From contig NZ_OZ251603.1 of assembly GCF_965243865.1 (NCBI RefSeq), forward strand, positions 1,178,001 to 1,242,000: a stretch of 64,000 nt of DNA, given 5' to 3'. Below are positions 50,586 to 59,457 of this stretch, piece after piece. The notes beneath the pieces are model-generated. The model did not search any database. It saw nothing but the letters and a program-made list of their open reading frames with translations, and was not told the DNA's origin. How positions within the stretch are numbered: the stretch's first letter is position 1; the number at the start of each line of letters is the position of its first letter. The stretch is from Hyphomicrobium_A sp965243865 (GTDB taxonomy: Bacteria > Pseudomonadota > Alphaproteobacteria > Rhizobiales > Hyphomicrobiaceae). Made by a program: the position numbers and the translations under genes.

Positions 50586-51137
50586 TTAGTTCTTCTCAGG
50601 CCCCGACCACATCCGCGTGAGAATGCGAGTGCAGTCGAAGAAGTGATGCTTCAGGGCAGCGACCGCGTGCAGCAGCACGACGATCATGGTGATGTTGGCA
50701 AGCGTCTCGTGAATTTCGCCGGCCGTCTTCTCCATGCCCTTGTCTTCGATGATTGCCGGCACGCTGAACCAATCGAACACTTCGATCGGGCGTCCGTCCG
50801 CGGTCGACATCAGATAGCCACTCACCATCAGCGCGAACAGCAACGGATAGAAACCCCAGTGCACGATCTTCGCACCCCAGCGCTCGATCGGCGACAGCTC
50901 ATCGTCCGCCGGATGCGCGTTCGCCAGCCGCCAACCAAGCCTGACCGTGAGCAGAATGAGAAGCAGAATGCCGACGCTGCGATGGAGGTTTGGAGCGCTC
51001 TGGTAGTAGGGGCTGTAATAGTTCAACTCGACCATCCAGAGGCCGAGCACATACATGCCGATGATGGCCACCGCCATTATCCAATGAACGGCGCGCGTCG
51101 GCAGACCATAGCCGGCGGCCGTATCGCGGATCTGCAT
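50586..51137 (-). CDS. Cytochrome b561 family protein
   Basis: A 183-residue membrane protein with four helices. Heme-ligand His are visible: PTRAVHWIMAVAIIG (helix 1), HRSVGILLLILLTVRLGW (helix 2), AKIVHWGFYPLLFALMVSGYL (helix 3) and HETLANITMIVVLLHAVAALKHHFF (helix 4). It carries electrons between the quinone pool and a periplasmic partner, possibly YceI encoded next. ATG 51137 has AAGGGG 6 bases upstream and is preferred over the frame-open ATG at 51167. Confidence 0.9.
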   Translation of the reverse strand: MQIRDTAAGYGLPTRAVHWIMAVAIIGMYVLGLWMVELNYYSPYYQSAPNLHRSVGILLLILLTVRLGWRLANAHPADDELSPIERWGAKIVHWGFYPLLFALMVSGYLMSTADGRPIEVFDWFSVPAIIEDKGMEKTAGEIHETLANITMIVVLLHAVAALKHHFFDCTRILTRMWSGPEKN

Positions 51138-51278
51138 GCTGAGCCCCTTCCCCTTGCACGCGCTCATGTAGTCAGCGATGGCGCGCCGTCAACGGGCTGG
51201 TAGCGTTAAACTTTGCCATCGTTGATCGCTAACGCGCGTAGCGGCCTAAATCCGTCGCCTCCGGGCTTTGCGAGAGGG

Positions 51279-53501
51279 CTACGTCGCAGACTTCGGCTGA
51301 TCCGCCGCAGCCAGCCTCGCAAAAGCCGCGTAAAGCCGCGCAAAGCTGCCATGTGCCGCGCAGGCCGCGTGAGCCGCACGCACTCGATCCGCATCGCCTT
51401 CATTCATAGATGCCAGCAATAGCTGATGCGCTTCGAGCAATTGCCTGAATGCCGGCGTGCGCGCCCATGCCTCATCCCCGACCAGTGCAAATATCCGCTC
51501 AGCGCGCTGCTTACCGCGCACCGCTACCGATCCGAGTTCCAGCAGCGCCATATCTGGTGCAGCGCGCGCAGTGCTTTCTCCCACGACAATCGGCACGCCG
51601 TACGTCTTCGTCTCGCCTTCCAGACGGGAAGCGACGTTCACCACGTCGCCGAGAATCGAATAATCGAAACGCTGCGGCGAGCCGACATTCCCGACGCAGC
51701 ACGCCCCGGTATTGAGGCCGATGCCAAGCTCGACCTTGTGTACAGCCTCCCCCCGCGCCGCCGCCTCGGCTGCCCAAAGGGAATTCAACTTGTCGAGCTC
51801 CTCCTGCATGCGCAATGCCGCGCGACACGCATTGGCAGCATGAACCGGATCGGCGAGCGGCGCATTCCAGAACGCCATCACGGCGTCACCCATGAACTTG
51901 TCTATCGTCCCTCGCTCTTCGAGAATGATCTCGGAGAGTGGCGTGAACATGCGATTGAGAAACGCGATCAGCGCCTCCGCCGACAGGCCCTCCGCAATGT
52001 TGGTGAAGCCGCGCACGTCGGCGAACAGCACCGTCACCTCGCGGGTCTCCCCGCCCAGCTTCAGCTTGTCGTGATTGCGTGCCAGCTCCTCCACTAGCGG
52101 CGCTGCCACGTAGTGACCGAACGCAGCGCGCACGCGCCAACGCTCCCGCTCCGTGGCGACATAGCCTGCAAGCGAAACGGCAAGGTAGACGAGTAAAATC
52201 GCCAACGACGGATAGACGGGATCGAGGAGATAGCCGGTATTCTTGAATGCAAGCCAAGAACCCGCGAACACCAGCAAGATAGCAGCTCCGCCAACGACCG
52301 CCGCGCCGGTTGCCCCGAGCCGCCCGATGAGCCACGCCAGTGCCGCCCCAACGCCGACGAGATAGACGAGTTCCAGCCCCAGCGCGAACGGCGGCCGCAC
52401 CAGATGCTCGCCCGAAAGCATCTGCTCCAGCGCCTGCGCGTGCACCTCGACGCCTGGAACCGCCGTATCGAGCGGGGTCGCCCTCAAGTCGAGCAGCCCG
52501 ACTGCGCTCGTGCCGATGAGAATGTCGCGCCCTTTGATATTGGCGGGCTCATAGGTGCCATCGAGGATCGTGTGCGCGGATATGTACCGACGCGGATCGG
52601 GGCGCGAAAACCGCAACCACAATTCGCCGTCCGCCTCCGTCGGCAGAACTATCTTCCCGACCCGCACATGCTCGATGCCCGTGCGCTGCCCGAACGCACC
52701 GACGCTGCTGCCGCCAGATGAGCGCACGAAGACCGTGCTTTCGCCCATCCCGATCCGCAGCGCTTCGAGCGGCAACGACGGATAGAGTTGCCCGCCGATC
52801 GCAACCAACAACGGCACGCGGCGCACAACCTGATCGCGTTCCGGGAGCCAGTTGACAGCTCCGATCCCCTTCGCGGCGGCGTTCAGCATCGGCAGACTTT
52901 GCACAGCCCCCGTATAGCGCGGCACGAACTGCAAAGGATCATCGCCCGCAACGGCAAACCGCGCGCCCACCGCCGGCCCCGGCGCGCTGCTCGAGCTTTC
53001 ACCCGCCACGCCCAGCACAGACGCAGCAGCACCTAGCGCCGCAGCAAAGCGCGCATCGCTCGACGGAAGCTCTCCCGCCTTCTCCACCAGCGGACGCAGC
53101 TCAGGCTGATCCGCAAACAGCTTCGCAAATTCCGCCGGCGACAGCCGGTCCGGCTCGGCAAAGATCAAGTCGAGCGTGACAGTTCGCGCACCCGCCGCCG
53201 TCAACCGCTCGACAATCTCAGCCAGCTTTCCGCGCGGCCACGGCCACTGTCCCACACGGGCAAGGGAAGCATCGTCGATGTCGACAATCCGCACCGGAAG
53301 CGCTGCATCGAGCTGGCGCGGCGCAAGCTGCAGATATGTGTCGAACACCGCGAGCCGCAGTCGCGCCACTGGATCGGGATCCGCAATGCGCAGCGCCACT
53401 GCCACCAACAGCAGCAATCCAGCAAGCAGAGCGTGGGTAGGCAGCGCGCGCAACGTCGATACCCTGGAACCGCGGCGCTGATCGCCCCGCTCAACGATCA
53501 T
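51279..53501 (-). CDS. CHASE2-domain class III adenylate cyclase
   Basis: A 740-residue membrane protein. An N-terminal helix (LLAGLLLLVAVALRI) is followed by a periplasmic CHASE2 domain (about residues 45-345: VRIVDIDDASLARVGQWPWPRGKLAEIVERL, VTLDLIFAEPDRL, RDILIGTSAVGLLDLRATPL). Three or four helices follow (about 365-455). The class III cyclase domain (about 480-680) has VTVLFADVRGFTNIAEGL and IDKFMGDAVMAFWNAP (two metal Asp), and GIGLNTGACCVGNVGS plus YSILGDVVNVASRLEG. It would make cAMP in response to an external signal. The C-terminus has a short TPR-like tail. Confidence 0.93.
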   Translation of the reverse strand: MIVERGDQRRGSRVSTLRALPTHALLAGLLLLVAVALRIADPDPVARLRLAVFDTYLQLAPRQLDAALPVRIVDIDDASLARVGQWPWPRGKLAEIVERLTAAGARTVTLDLIFAEPDRLSPAEFAKLFADQPELRPLVEKAGELPSSDARFAAALGAAASVLGVAGESSSSAPGPAVGARFAVAGDDPLQFVPRYTGAVQSLPMLNAAAKGIGAVNWLPERDQVVRRVPLLVAIGGQLYPSLPLEALRIGMGESTVFVRSSGGSSVGAFGQRTGIEHVRVGKIVLPTEADGELWLRFSRPDPRRYISAHTILDGTYEPANIKGRDILIGTSAVGLLDLRATPLDTAVPGVEVHAQALEQMLSGEHLVRPPFALGLELVYLVGVGAALAWLIGRLGATGAAVVGGAAILLVFAGSWLAFKNTGYLLDPVYPSLAILLVYLAVSLAGYVATERERWRVRAAFGHYVAAPLVEELARNHDKLKLGGETREVTVLFADVRGFTNIAEGLSAEALIAFLNRMFTPLSEIILEERGTIDKFMGDAVMAFWNAPLADPVHAANACRAALRMQEELDKLNSLWAAEAAARGEAVHKVELGIGLNTGACCVGNVGSPQRFDYSILGDVVNVASRLEGETKTYGVPIVVGESTARAAPDMALLELGSVAVRGKQRAERIFALVGDEAWARTPAFRQLLEAHQLLLASMNEGDADRVRAAHAACAAHGSFARLYAAFARLAAADQPKSAT

Positions 53502-53537
53502 AACCTCGCTGGCGCCCGCTCAGCCACTCCGGCAAAC

Positions 53538-54308
53538 TCAGTTGGTGACCACCTTGGCGAGCCAGTCGGCGCAGTGCCCGGCCAAGGCCGACGCCCCTTC
53601 CTCCATGATCAGGAAGTGACCGCGTCCTGCCGCCTCCTCGAAGGTTGCATTAGCATAGAGGGCCGCCACCTTGCGGCACGTGACCGCCGAAATAACCTTG
53701 TCCTCAGAGCCTGCCACCACCAGCACCGGGCAGGTGACGTTGGCTTCGTCCACGGCGATCGTTCTCTGCTTGTCGAACATCCAGAAGAACAGCTCGAACA
53801 GTGCCAGGCCGGACTCGGCGCTGAACATGTCGAAGATCCGGCGCTGCCCATCGGCGTCGAGACTTGCGAGCGAATCCCCTTTCGCCACGTCGAATGATGG
53901 ATTGAGCGCCTTGTCCCAGAACGGCGAGGCCTGCATCAGCCCCTTGGCCAGGTTCATTTCATCTTCAGTCGACGGCAGCACACCCCACGGCGGCGCCGGG
54001 GCGAACAGCACCAGCGCCTTGGCGAGGCCTTGCGCCGCCAGTTGCTGTGCGATGAGCCCACCCATCGAATGCCCAACGATGACCGGCGGCTCCGGCAGGC
54101 GTTTGACGAATTCGGCCATGTCGCGCGTGTAATCGGCAACGCTCTGCTTGGCGAGTTGTGGCGCCGGTTTGCGCTTCGGTCCCGGCACATGATACGGCAA
54201 GTCAGGCGCCTCGCAGCTCCAGCCCCGCTCTGCAAACACAGGCATGATGTCCGCGAAACACCAGCCCCCGCAGAAGGCGCCATGGATGAGAACGATGTGC
54301 TTGGCCAT
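53538..54308 (-). CDS. Alpha/beta hydrolase
   Basis: A 256-residue hydrolase. IVLIHGAFCGGWCFADIMPVFAERGWSCEAPDLPYH at the start gives the oxyanion HG motif, GHSMGGLIAQQLAAQG the nucleophile Ser, and LVVAGSEDKVISAVTCRKVAALY the acid Asp region, with a late His in GRGHFLIMEEGAS. It resembles acyl esterases and lactone or ester hydrolases; no specific substrate can be named. It starts 217 bases from ilvA on the other strand. Confidence 0.88.
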   Translation of the reverse strand: MAKHIVLIHGAFCGGWCFADIMPVFAERGWSCEAPDLPYHVPGPKRKPAPQLAKQSVADYTRDMAEFVKRLPEPPVIVGHSMGGLIAQQLAAQGLAKALVLFAPAPPWGVLPSTEDEMNLAKGLMQASPFWDKALNPSFDVAKGDSLASLDADGQRRIFDMFSAESGLALFELFFWMFDKQRTIAVDEANVTCPVLVVAGSEDKVISAVTCRKVAALYANATFEEAAGRGHFLIMEEGASALAGHCADWLAKVVTN

Positions 54309-54525
54309 TTGCTGCTCCCCCGTTTCGAAGTGGCACCATGCCAGCAGACGGTTACGATTTCACGCCCCTATGCACGGGGCTTTAACCTTCGGCTATGGCA
54401 AGGTCGTTTTGCCTCGCCCGCCGCTGGCAGTTGACGCAGAGCTTGCAGCCTGAGAAGTCATCGCCTCAGCACACAATTCCCGGGCCGGCCGATTGCGCGC
54501 CTCGCCCATTCCCCGCAGGTTTACC

Positions 54526-56064
54526 GTGCAAGATTACATCAGAAAGATCCTCGGAGCGCGCGTTTACGACGTGGCACTGGATACCCCATTGGACGCAATG
54601 CCGCGCCTGTCGAAGCGCCTGCAGAGCACGGTGCTCCTGAAGCGCGAAGACCTGCAGCCGGTGTTTTCGTTCAAGCTGCGCGGCGCCTATAACAAGATGG
54701 CTGGCCTCTCGCGCGCGGCGCTCGATCGCGGCGTCATCTGCGCCTCGGCAGGTAACCACGCCCAGGGCGTCGCCCTTTCTGCCAAGCTGCTGCACACGAC
54801 GGCGACCATCGTCATGCCGCGCGCCACGCCCGACATCAAAATCGAGGCCGTGCGCAGTCGCGGCGGCAATGTCGTGCTGTTCGGCGACAACTTCGATGAG
54901 GCTTCCGCGCACGCGCGCAAGCTCGAAGCAGAAAACAACCTCGTCTTTATCCACCCCTATGACGACCCCGAGGTCATCGCCGGCCAGGGCACCATCGGCA
55001 TGGAAATCCTGCGCCGTCATCCCGACCCCATCGAAGCCATCTTCGTGCCCGTCGGCGGCGGCGGCCTTGCCTCCGGCATCGCGGTCTACACGAAATTCCT
55101 TCGCCCCGAGGTGAAGGTCATCGGCGTTGAATCTGAGGATGCCGCCAGCATGCAGGCGGCGCTTCGCGCCGGCAAGCGCGTCACGCTAGATCACGTCGGC
55201 TTCTTCGCCGACGGCACCGCCGTCAAGCAGGTGGGCGAAGAGACCTTCCGCCTCTGCCGCGAGCATCTCGACGGCGTCATAACCGTAACGACCGACGAAG
55301 TCTGCTCCGCCATCAAAGACATATTTGAAGATACGCGCGCCATCCCCGAGCCTGCCGGCGCGCTCTCCCTCGCCGGCCTGAAGAAATACGTCGAGGAGGG
55401 CAACGGCTCCGGCGCCAGCCTCGTCGCCATCAATAGCGGCGCCAACATGGACTTCGACCGCCTGCGCCACATCTCCGAGCGCGCCGAGATCGGTGAGCAT
55501 CGCGAGGCACTGCTCGCCGTTTCGATCCCCGAGCAGCCCGGCAGCTACCGCCGCTTCATCGAGCTGCTGGGCAAGCGCTTCATCACTGAGTTCAACTACC
55601 GCTATGCAGGTCCGGGTGAAGCGCACATCTTCGTCGGCGTCCGTCTCACCGGCGGCGAACGCGACAAGCTCGACATCATCGCCATGCTGCAGAAGCACGG
55701 TTACGCCGTCGTCGATATGAGCAATAACGAGATGGCCAAGCTGCACGTCCGCTACATGGTCGGCGGGCGCACGTCCGGCCTCAAGGACGAAGTCGTCCTC
55801 CGCTTCCAGTTCCCCGAGCGCCCGGGTGCGCTGCTGCAATTCCTCGACAGCCTCTCCGACCGGTGGAACATCTCGCTGTTCCATTACCGCAACCATGGCG
55901 CCGATTACGGCCGAGTGCTCGCCGGCATCGAGGTGCCGCCACCCGAGCGCGAGGACCTGAAACGCAGCCTCGAAAAACTGTCCTATCCCTACTGGGACGA
56001 GACGGACAATCCCGCCTATCGCGCCTTCCTCTCGGGCGACAACGGAAAGCGATCCGCCGCATGA
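54526..56064 (+). CDS. ilvA: Threonine ammonia-lyase, biosynthetic
   Basis: A 512-residue PLP enzyme making 2-oxobutanoate from threonine for isoleucine synthesis. I start at GTG 54526 (QDYIRKILGARVYDVA, as in homologues), with AGG 9 bases upstream; the TTG frame from 54493 is not preferred. Visible are FSFKLRGAYNKM (PLP Lys50), CASAGNHAQGVALSA, VPVGGGGLASGIA and INSGANMDF. The C-terminal half has two ACT-like regulatory regions (HREALLAVSIPEQPGSYRRFI and DEVVLRFQFPERPGALLQFL), so it should be feedback-inhibited by isoleucine. Its stop overlaps the next ATG. Confidence 0.96.
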   Translation: MQDYIRKILGARVYDVALDTPLDAMPRLSKRLQSTVLLKREDLQPVFSFKLRGAYNKMAGLSRAALDRGVICASAGNHAQGVALSAKLLHTTATIVMPRATPDIKIEAVRSRGGNVVLFGDNFDEASAHARKLEAENNLVFIHPYDDPEVIAGQGTIGMEILRRHPDPIEAIFVPVGGGGLASGIAVYTKFLRPEVKVIGVESEDAASMQAALRAGKRVTLDHVGFFADGTAVKQVGEETFRLCREHLDGVITVTTDEVCSAIKDIFEDTRAIPEPAGALSLAGLKKYVEEGNGSGASLVAINSGANMDFDRLRHISERAEIGEHREALLAVSIPEQPGSYRRFIELLGKRFITEFNYRYAGPGEAHIFVGVRLTGGERDKLDIIAMLQKHGYAVVDMSNNEMAKLHVRYMVGGRTSGLKDEVVLRFQFPERPGALLQFLDSLSDRWNISLFHYRNHGADYGRVLAGIEVPPPEREDLKRSLEKLSYPYWDETDNPAYRAFLSGDNGKRSAA

Positions 56065-56423
56065 GCTACGACTTCATGATGTTTGAACCGCGCGGTGCCA
56101 TCAACGCCATGGCGGACATCACTGCCAGCAATCTGTGCCTGCAGAACGCCGACATCATCAAGGATAAGCTGACACGGCTGTTTCCCAAGATCGAGTGGGA
56201 GAACAAGGGCGATCGCGGTTGGCTCGGCAGCCTCACCGAGGACGGCGACGCCTACGAATTTCGTCTCCCGGCGGGCGATGACGAATGCTGGACGATCAAC
56301 ACGGCCGAGGAAAACCACGACACCGCAATCATCGCCAAGATCTGCTCATCTCTCGAGCTGCTCGCCTTCGACGGCCAGGCGCTCGAGCTGATCGACGCCT
56401 CCGGCCGCCGCGCCGCCCAATGA
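56061..56423 (+). CDS. Hypothetical protein coupled to ilvA
   Basis: A 120-residue cytoplasmic protein. The ATG overlaps the ilvA stop as ATGA, a sign of translational coupling. The sequence (SYDFMMFEPRGAINAMADI, FPKIEWENKGDRGWLGSL, EFRLPAGDDECWTINTAEENHDTAIIAKICSSL) has an acidic mixed alpha/beta pattern without a signal peptide. I do not recognise the family, and nothing shows that it acts on isoleucine synthesis. Confidence 0.6.
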   Translation: MSYDFMMFEPRGAINAMADITASNLCLQNADIIKDKLTRLFPKIEWENKGDRGWLGSLTEDGDAYEFRLPAGDDECWTINTAEENHDTAIIAKICSSLELLAFDGQALELIDASGRRAAQ

Positions 56424-56474
56424 GAGCGAAGTAGCGCAACATCCATCGCGCTACCCGCTGCTGCACCACCGCCG

Positions 56475-57008
56475 TCAGGCCGGCATCCGGCGTGCGTAGT
56501 CCTTCTGCAAGCGAACGAACTTGTCCCAGAACGGCTCTGGCTCCTCGCCGCTGATGCGCGCCACGAGCATATCGAGGTGATTGTGCCAGCCGGGGCCGAC
56601 CTTCAGCAAAACAGAGCGGTCGGGAATACGGCGGTGGATCACGGTGAGCAGCACCCGCTCACCTCTCGGTGCAAGCTCGAACGTCACCTCGCCCCGCTCG
56701 TACCAGGTGAACGACAGTTTGCGCGGCGGATCGATCTCGGTGATGCGGCTCGTCATTCGGTATTCGTCGGAAAAGCCCTCGGGCCGCTTACCGGGTGGAT
56801 CGGTAAGCTCGTCGTTGCGCCATACGAGCTCGAAAGGCGCGCCAACAATCAGCTCCATATCGCCCGCCGCCAGCCACCGACGCCGTAACTCACTATCGGT
56901 GAGATACTCCCATACGCGCTCGATAGGACCCGGCAGAATGCGCTGGATCGTCAACGTGGCGGGTTCGGTCAAAACTCCATAGTCGCCGGCGGTCACGACG
57001 TCGTTCAT
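56475..57008 (-). CDS. SRPBCC/AHSA1 family protein
   Basis: A 177-residue START/SRPBCC-fold protein: LTIQRILPGPIERVWEYLTDSELRRRWLAAGDMELIVGAPFELVWRND is the typical N-terminal strand-helix, RKLSFTWYERGEVTFELAPRGERVLLTVIHRRIPDRS the central strands, and a long helix closes the fold. These proteins bind hydrophobic ligands. It overlaps the ArsR gene by 4 bases; ArsR-SRPBCC pairs are common in bacteria, the ArsR member controlling both. Confidence 0.88.
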   Translation of the reverse strand: MNDVVTAGDYGVLTEPATLTIQRILPGPIERVWEYLTDSELRRRWLAAGDMELIVGAPFELVWRNDELTDPPGKRPEGFSDEYRMTSRITEIDPPRKLSFTWYERGEVTFELAPRGERVLLTVIHRRIPDRSVLLKVGPGWHNHLDMLVARISGEEPEPFWDKFVRLQKDYARRMPA

Positions 57009-57373
57009 TTGTCATCTCCTTGATTGAGAGCCGAGGGCTTGCACGCATCCTCGCTGCGGAGGAGCTGGTCGAGCACATCGAGACGTTCGGTCCAGAAGCG
57101 CTCGTAGAAGCAGAGCCATTCGTGCGCGCTGGCGAGTGGCCCGGGAGCGAGGCGGCACAGGTGCGTGCGGCCACGTACTTCGCGATGAATGAGGCCCGCG
57201 CTCTCCAGCGCCTTGATGTGCTTGGAGGCGGCGGCCAATGAGATGGAGAAGGGCTCAGCGAGCTGGCTGACGCTTCGTTCGCCATTGGCGAGTTCGCGCA
57301 GCATGTGCCGCCGGGTTGCATCTCCGAGGGCGTGGAAGACGGCGTCGAGCCGCGATGTGTTTAATTCAACCAT
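57005..57373 (-). CDS. ArsR family transcriptional regulator
   Basis: A 122-residue winged-helix repressor: LDAVFHALGDATRRHMLRELANGERSVSQLAEPFSISLAAASKHIKALESAGLIHREVRGRTHLCRLAPGPL. There are no metal-binding Cys pairs, so the trigger is not an obvious metal. I start at ATG 57373 rather than the upstream frame. It heads a two-gene operon with the SRPBCC gene. Two copies of a dyad CAACC-N4-GGTTG lie at and just upstream of its start, so it probably represses itself. Confidence 0.92.
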   Translation of the reverse strand: MVELNTSRLDAVFHALGDATRRHMLRELANGERSVSQLAEPFSISLAAASKHIKALESAGLIHREVRGRTHLCRLAPGPLASAHEWLCFYERFWTERLDVLDQLLRSEDACKPSALNQGDDK

Positions 57374-57382
57374 GAGGTTGAA
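57365..57382. promoter_or_regulatory. Operator dyad 1 overlapping the ArsR start codon
   Basis: TTCAACC-ATGA-GGTTGAA is a perfect 18-bp dyad over the ArsR start codon (57371-57373). Another copy lies 40 bases away (centre to centre), and both are followed by the same ATATT. Occupancy would block initiation of the operon. Confidence 0.65.
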
Positions 57383-57405
57383 TATTGCCCATCGCGCGGC
57401 AATAG

Positions 57406-57421
57406 TCAACCTATTGGTTGA
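57406..57421. promoter_or_regulatory. Operator dyad 2 upstream of the ArsR gene
   Basis: TCAACC-TATT-GGTTGA is a perfect 16-bp dyad, followed by ATATT as in dyad 1. It lies between the ArsR and DUF938 genes, 11 bases from the DUF938 stop, so it sits in the ArsR promoter region. Confidence 0.65.
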
Positions 57422-57432
57422 ATATTATGTCC

Positions 57433-58041
57433 TCAAGCTGTCCGGCGGAACAGCACCGACAGATTGTTGGCCGGCATTTCCTCGACCTGCGGCACCCCGA
57501 AGCCAGCTTCAGCAGCAGCCTGTGCGACCTCCTCGAGATCGCGCACGCCCCATTCCGGATTGCGCCGCCTGAGATCGGCGTCGAACGCTTCGTTGCTGTC
57601 AGCCGTGTGAGCGCCATTCCGGCGATAGGGCCCGTAGAGGAACAGAAGCCCGCCCGGCGGCAGCACGCGGACGGCGCCACGCATCAGGCCGATCGTCGCC
57701 GCCCATGGCGAGATATGGATCATGTTGATACACAGCACCGCATCGGCGCGATCCACCGGCCAGACGTCCTGCGCCGCATCGAGCGGCAGGGACGGGCGGA
57801 TATTGCTGAGCTGCACCCGCGCCGCCCACGCATCTATGCTGGCGCGCGCGTCGGCGTTCTGATCCGTCGGCTGGAAAACCAAGTTGGGACCGGCCAGCTG
57901 GGCAAAGTGCACTGCGTGCTCGCCCGAGCCGCTGGCAATCTCCAGAACCAGCCCACGCGCCGGTAAATTGGGCTTCAGCACATTCCAGATGGGAACTCGA
58001 TTGCGCGCCACCGCAGGCGCATGAAGGCGAGGATCAATCAT
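57433..58041 (-). CDS. DUF938 family methyltransferase
   Basis: A 202-residue protein: RNRVPIWNVLKPNLPARGLVLEIASGSGEHAVHFAQLAGPNLVFQPTDQNADARASIDAWAA matches the DUF938 signature, with the SAM motif LEIASGSGEHAV. Then DAVLCINMIHISPWAATIGLMRGAVRVLPPGGLLFLYGPY. The family is a class I methyltransferase of unknown substrate. It starts 236 bases from the patatin gene on the other strand. Confidence 0.9.
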   Translation of the reverse strand: MIDPRLHAPAVARNRVPIWNVLKPNLPARGLVLEIASGSGEHAVHFAQLAGPNLVFQPTDQNADARASIDAWAARVQLSNIRPSLPLDAAQDVWPVDRADAVLCINMIHISPWAATIGLMRGAVRVLPPGGLLFLYGPYRRNGAHTADSNEAFDADLRRRNPEWGVRDLEEVAQAAAEAGFGVPQVEEMPANNLSVLFRRTA

Positions 58042-58277
58042 CTCTCGACATTAAGGAACACGGCAGTGCGTGCCAAGGCGCTGCTTTGATGCGGCCATCC
58101 AGGCCATCCATATGTTTCCGCATCGAGCCAAGGGAAACGTTGCGAAACAATTCGTCCCGAGTTTGGACCAGAACCGGCCCTGAGGCGCCAGATTCCCCTC
58201 ACAGAAAGGCAAGGCCTCCGGAAGCGTCAGCTTTAGCGAGGCGGGGTGGATCAGAGTTTATCGGGGCGGCGCAGGCT

Positions 58278-59438
58278 GTGCGAAAGCACTTGTGGGCGAG
58301 CATTCTCTTTGCCGGGTTGCTATGCGCCGGCGGCTGCGCGGCGCCAGACCGGCTGCATGCAGTTCCTGCCTCGCTGACGGGCTCGCTCGATTTCGCGCAC
58401 GTTCCCCGCAGCCGCTTCTCCCTCGACGATACCGCCGCCCTGACAGAGGAAATCCGCTGGGCGCTTTCAACGAGACCCAGCACTGAGCGCAACATCGACC
58501 TGCTGGCGCTCTCGGGCGGCCAGGAAGATGGCGCCTTCGGTGCAGGCCTGCTCACCGGCTGGAGCGAACACGGCAACCGGCCGAAATTCACCATCGTCAC
58601 CGGCACCAGCACCGGCGCATTGACCGCACCCTTCGCCTTCCTCGGCACCGATTATGATGGAGCGCTCGAGGCGATGTATACCAAGACCAACATCAAGGAC
58701 ATCATCTCCAAGCGCTATCTGGTCGCCGCCATCACCGATGACGCGATGATGGATTCTTCTCCCCTCTACCGCACCATCTCGCGCTATCTCACCGAGGACG
58801 TGCTCAATCGCATCGCCTTCGAATACCGCACCGGGCGCCTGCTGCTGATCTCGACGACCAATCTCGACAGCGGCAAGCTGGTGATCTGGAACGTCGGCGC
58901 CATCGCCGCCAGCGACAATCCCCGGCGCCTCGATCTGACGCGCAAGATCATCCTGGCATCCGCAGCGGTGCCAGGATTGTTCCCGCCCGTCATGCTCGAT
59001 GCCAAGCTCAAGGACGGCACGCATCAGGAGATGCACGTCGACGGAGGCACCGTCTCACAGGTATTCCTCTATCCGCCACAACTCGACATGCGGCAGATCA
59101 TCGACGCCGTTCGTCCGCAATCGAAGACGACCGCCTATATCATCCGCAACGGCCTCGTCAGCCCACCGCCGGCGGAAGTGCCGCGCCAGACACTCGAGAT
59201 CGCCCAGCGCGCCATAGAGACGATGATCTCCAGCACGGCTGTCGGCGATCTCTATCGCATCTATTCGACGACCAAGCGCGATGACATTGGGTTCAAGCTC
59301 GCGATCATGGGCGATGATTTCACCGAGCCGTATACGGAGCGGTTCGACCTGCGCTACATGCGCGAGCTTTATCGATACGGACACATGAAAGGCGCCATGG
59401 GCTACCCATGGCAGCGTTCACCGCCCGGCTTCAATTAG
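58278..59438 (+). CDS. Patatin-like phospholipase, lipoprotein
   Basis: A 386-residue protein. I start at GTG 58278, which gives a lipoprotein signal (RKHLWASILFAGLLCAGGC, lipobox ending AGGC). The longer open frame to 58086 does not. The patatin domain shows LLALSGGQEDGAFGAGLLTGW (oxyanion GG), TIVTGTSTGALTAPFAFLG (nucleophile Ser of GTSTG), and MHVDGGTVSQVFLY (Asp of DGG). It would cut acyl chains from lipids at the outer membrane or in the periplasm. It converges with gatB. Confidence 0.88.
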   Translation: MRKHLWASILFAGLLCAGGCAAPDRLHAVPASLTGSLDFAHVPRSRFSLDDTAALTEEIRWALSTRPSTERNIDLLALSGGQEDGAFGAGLLTGWSEHGNRPKFTIVTGTSTGALTAPFAFLGTDYDGALEAMYTKTNIKDIISKRYLVAAITDDAMMDSSPLYRTISRYLTEDVLNRIAFEYRTGRLLLISTTNLDSGKLVIWNVGAIAASDNPRRLDLTRKIILASAAVPGLFPPVMLDAKLKDGTHQEMHVDGGTVSQVFLYPPQLDMRQIIDAVRPQSKTTAYIIRNGLVSPPPAEVPRQTLEIAQRAIETMISSTAVGDLYRIYSTTKRDDIGFKLAIMGDDFTEPYTERFDLRYMRELYRYGHMKGAMGYPWQRSPPGFN

Positions 59439-59457
59439 CAAAGCGCGTCTGGCCCGG

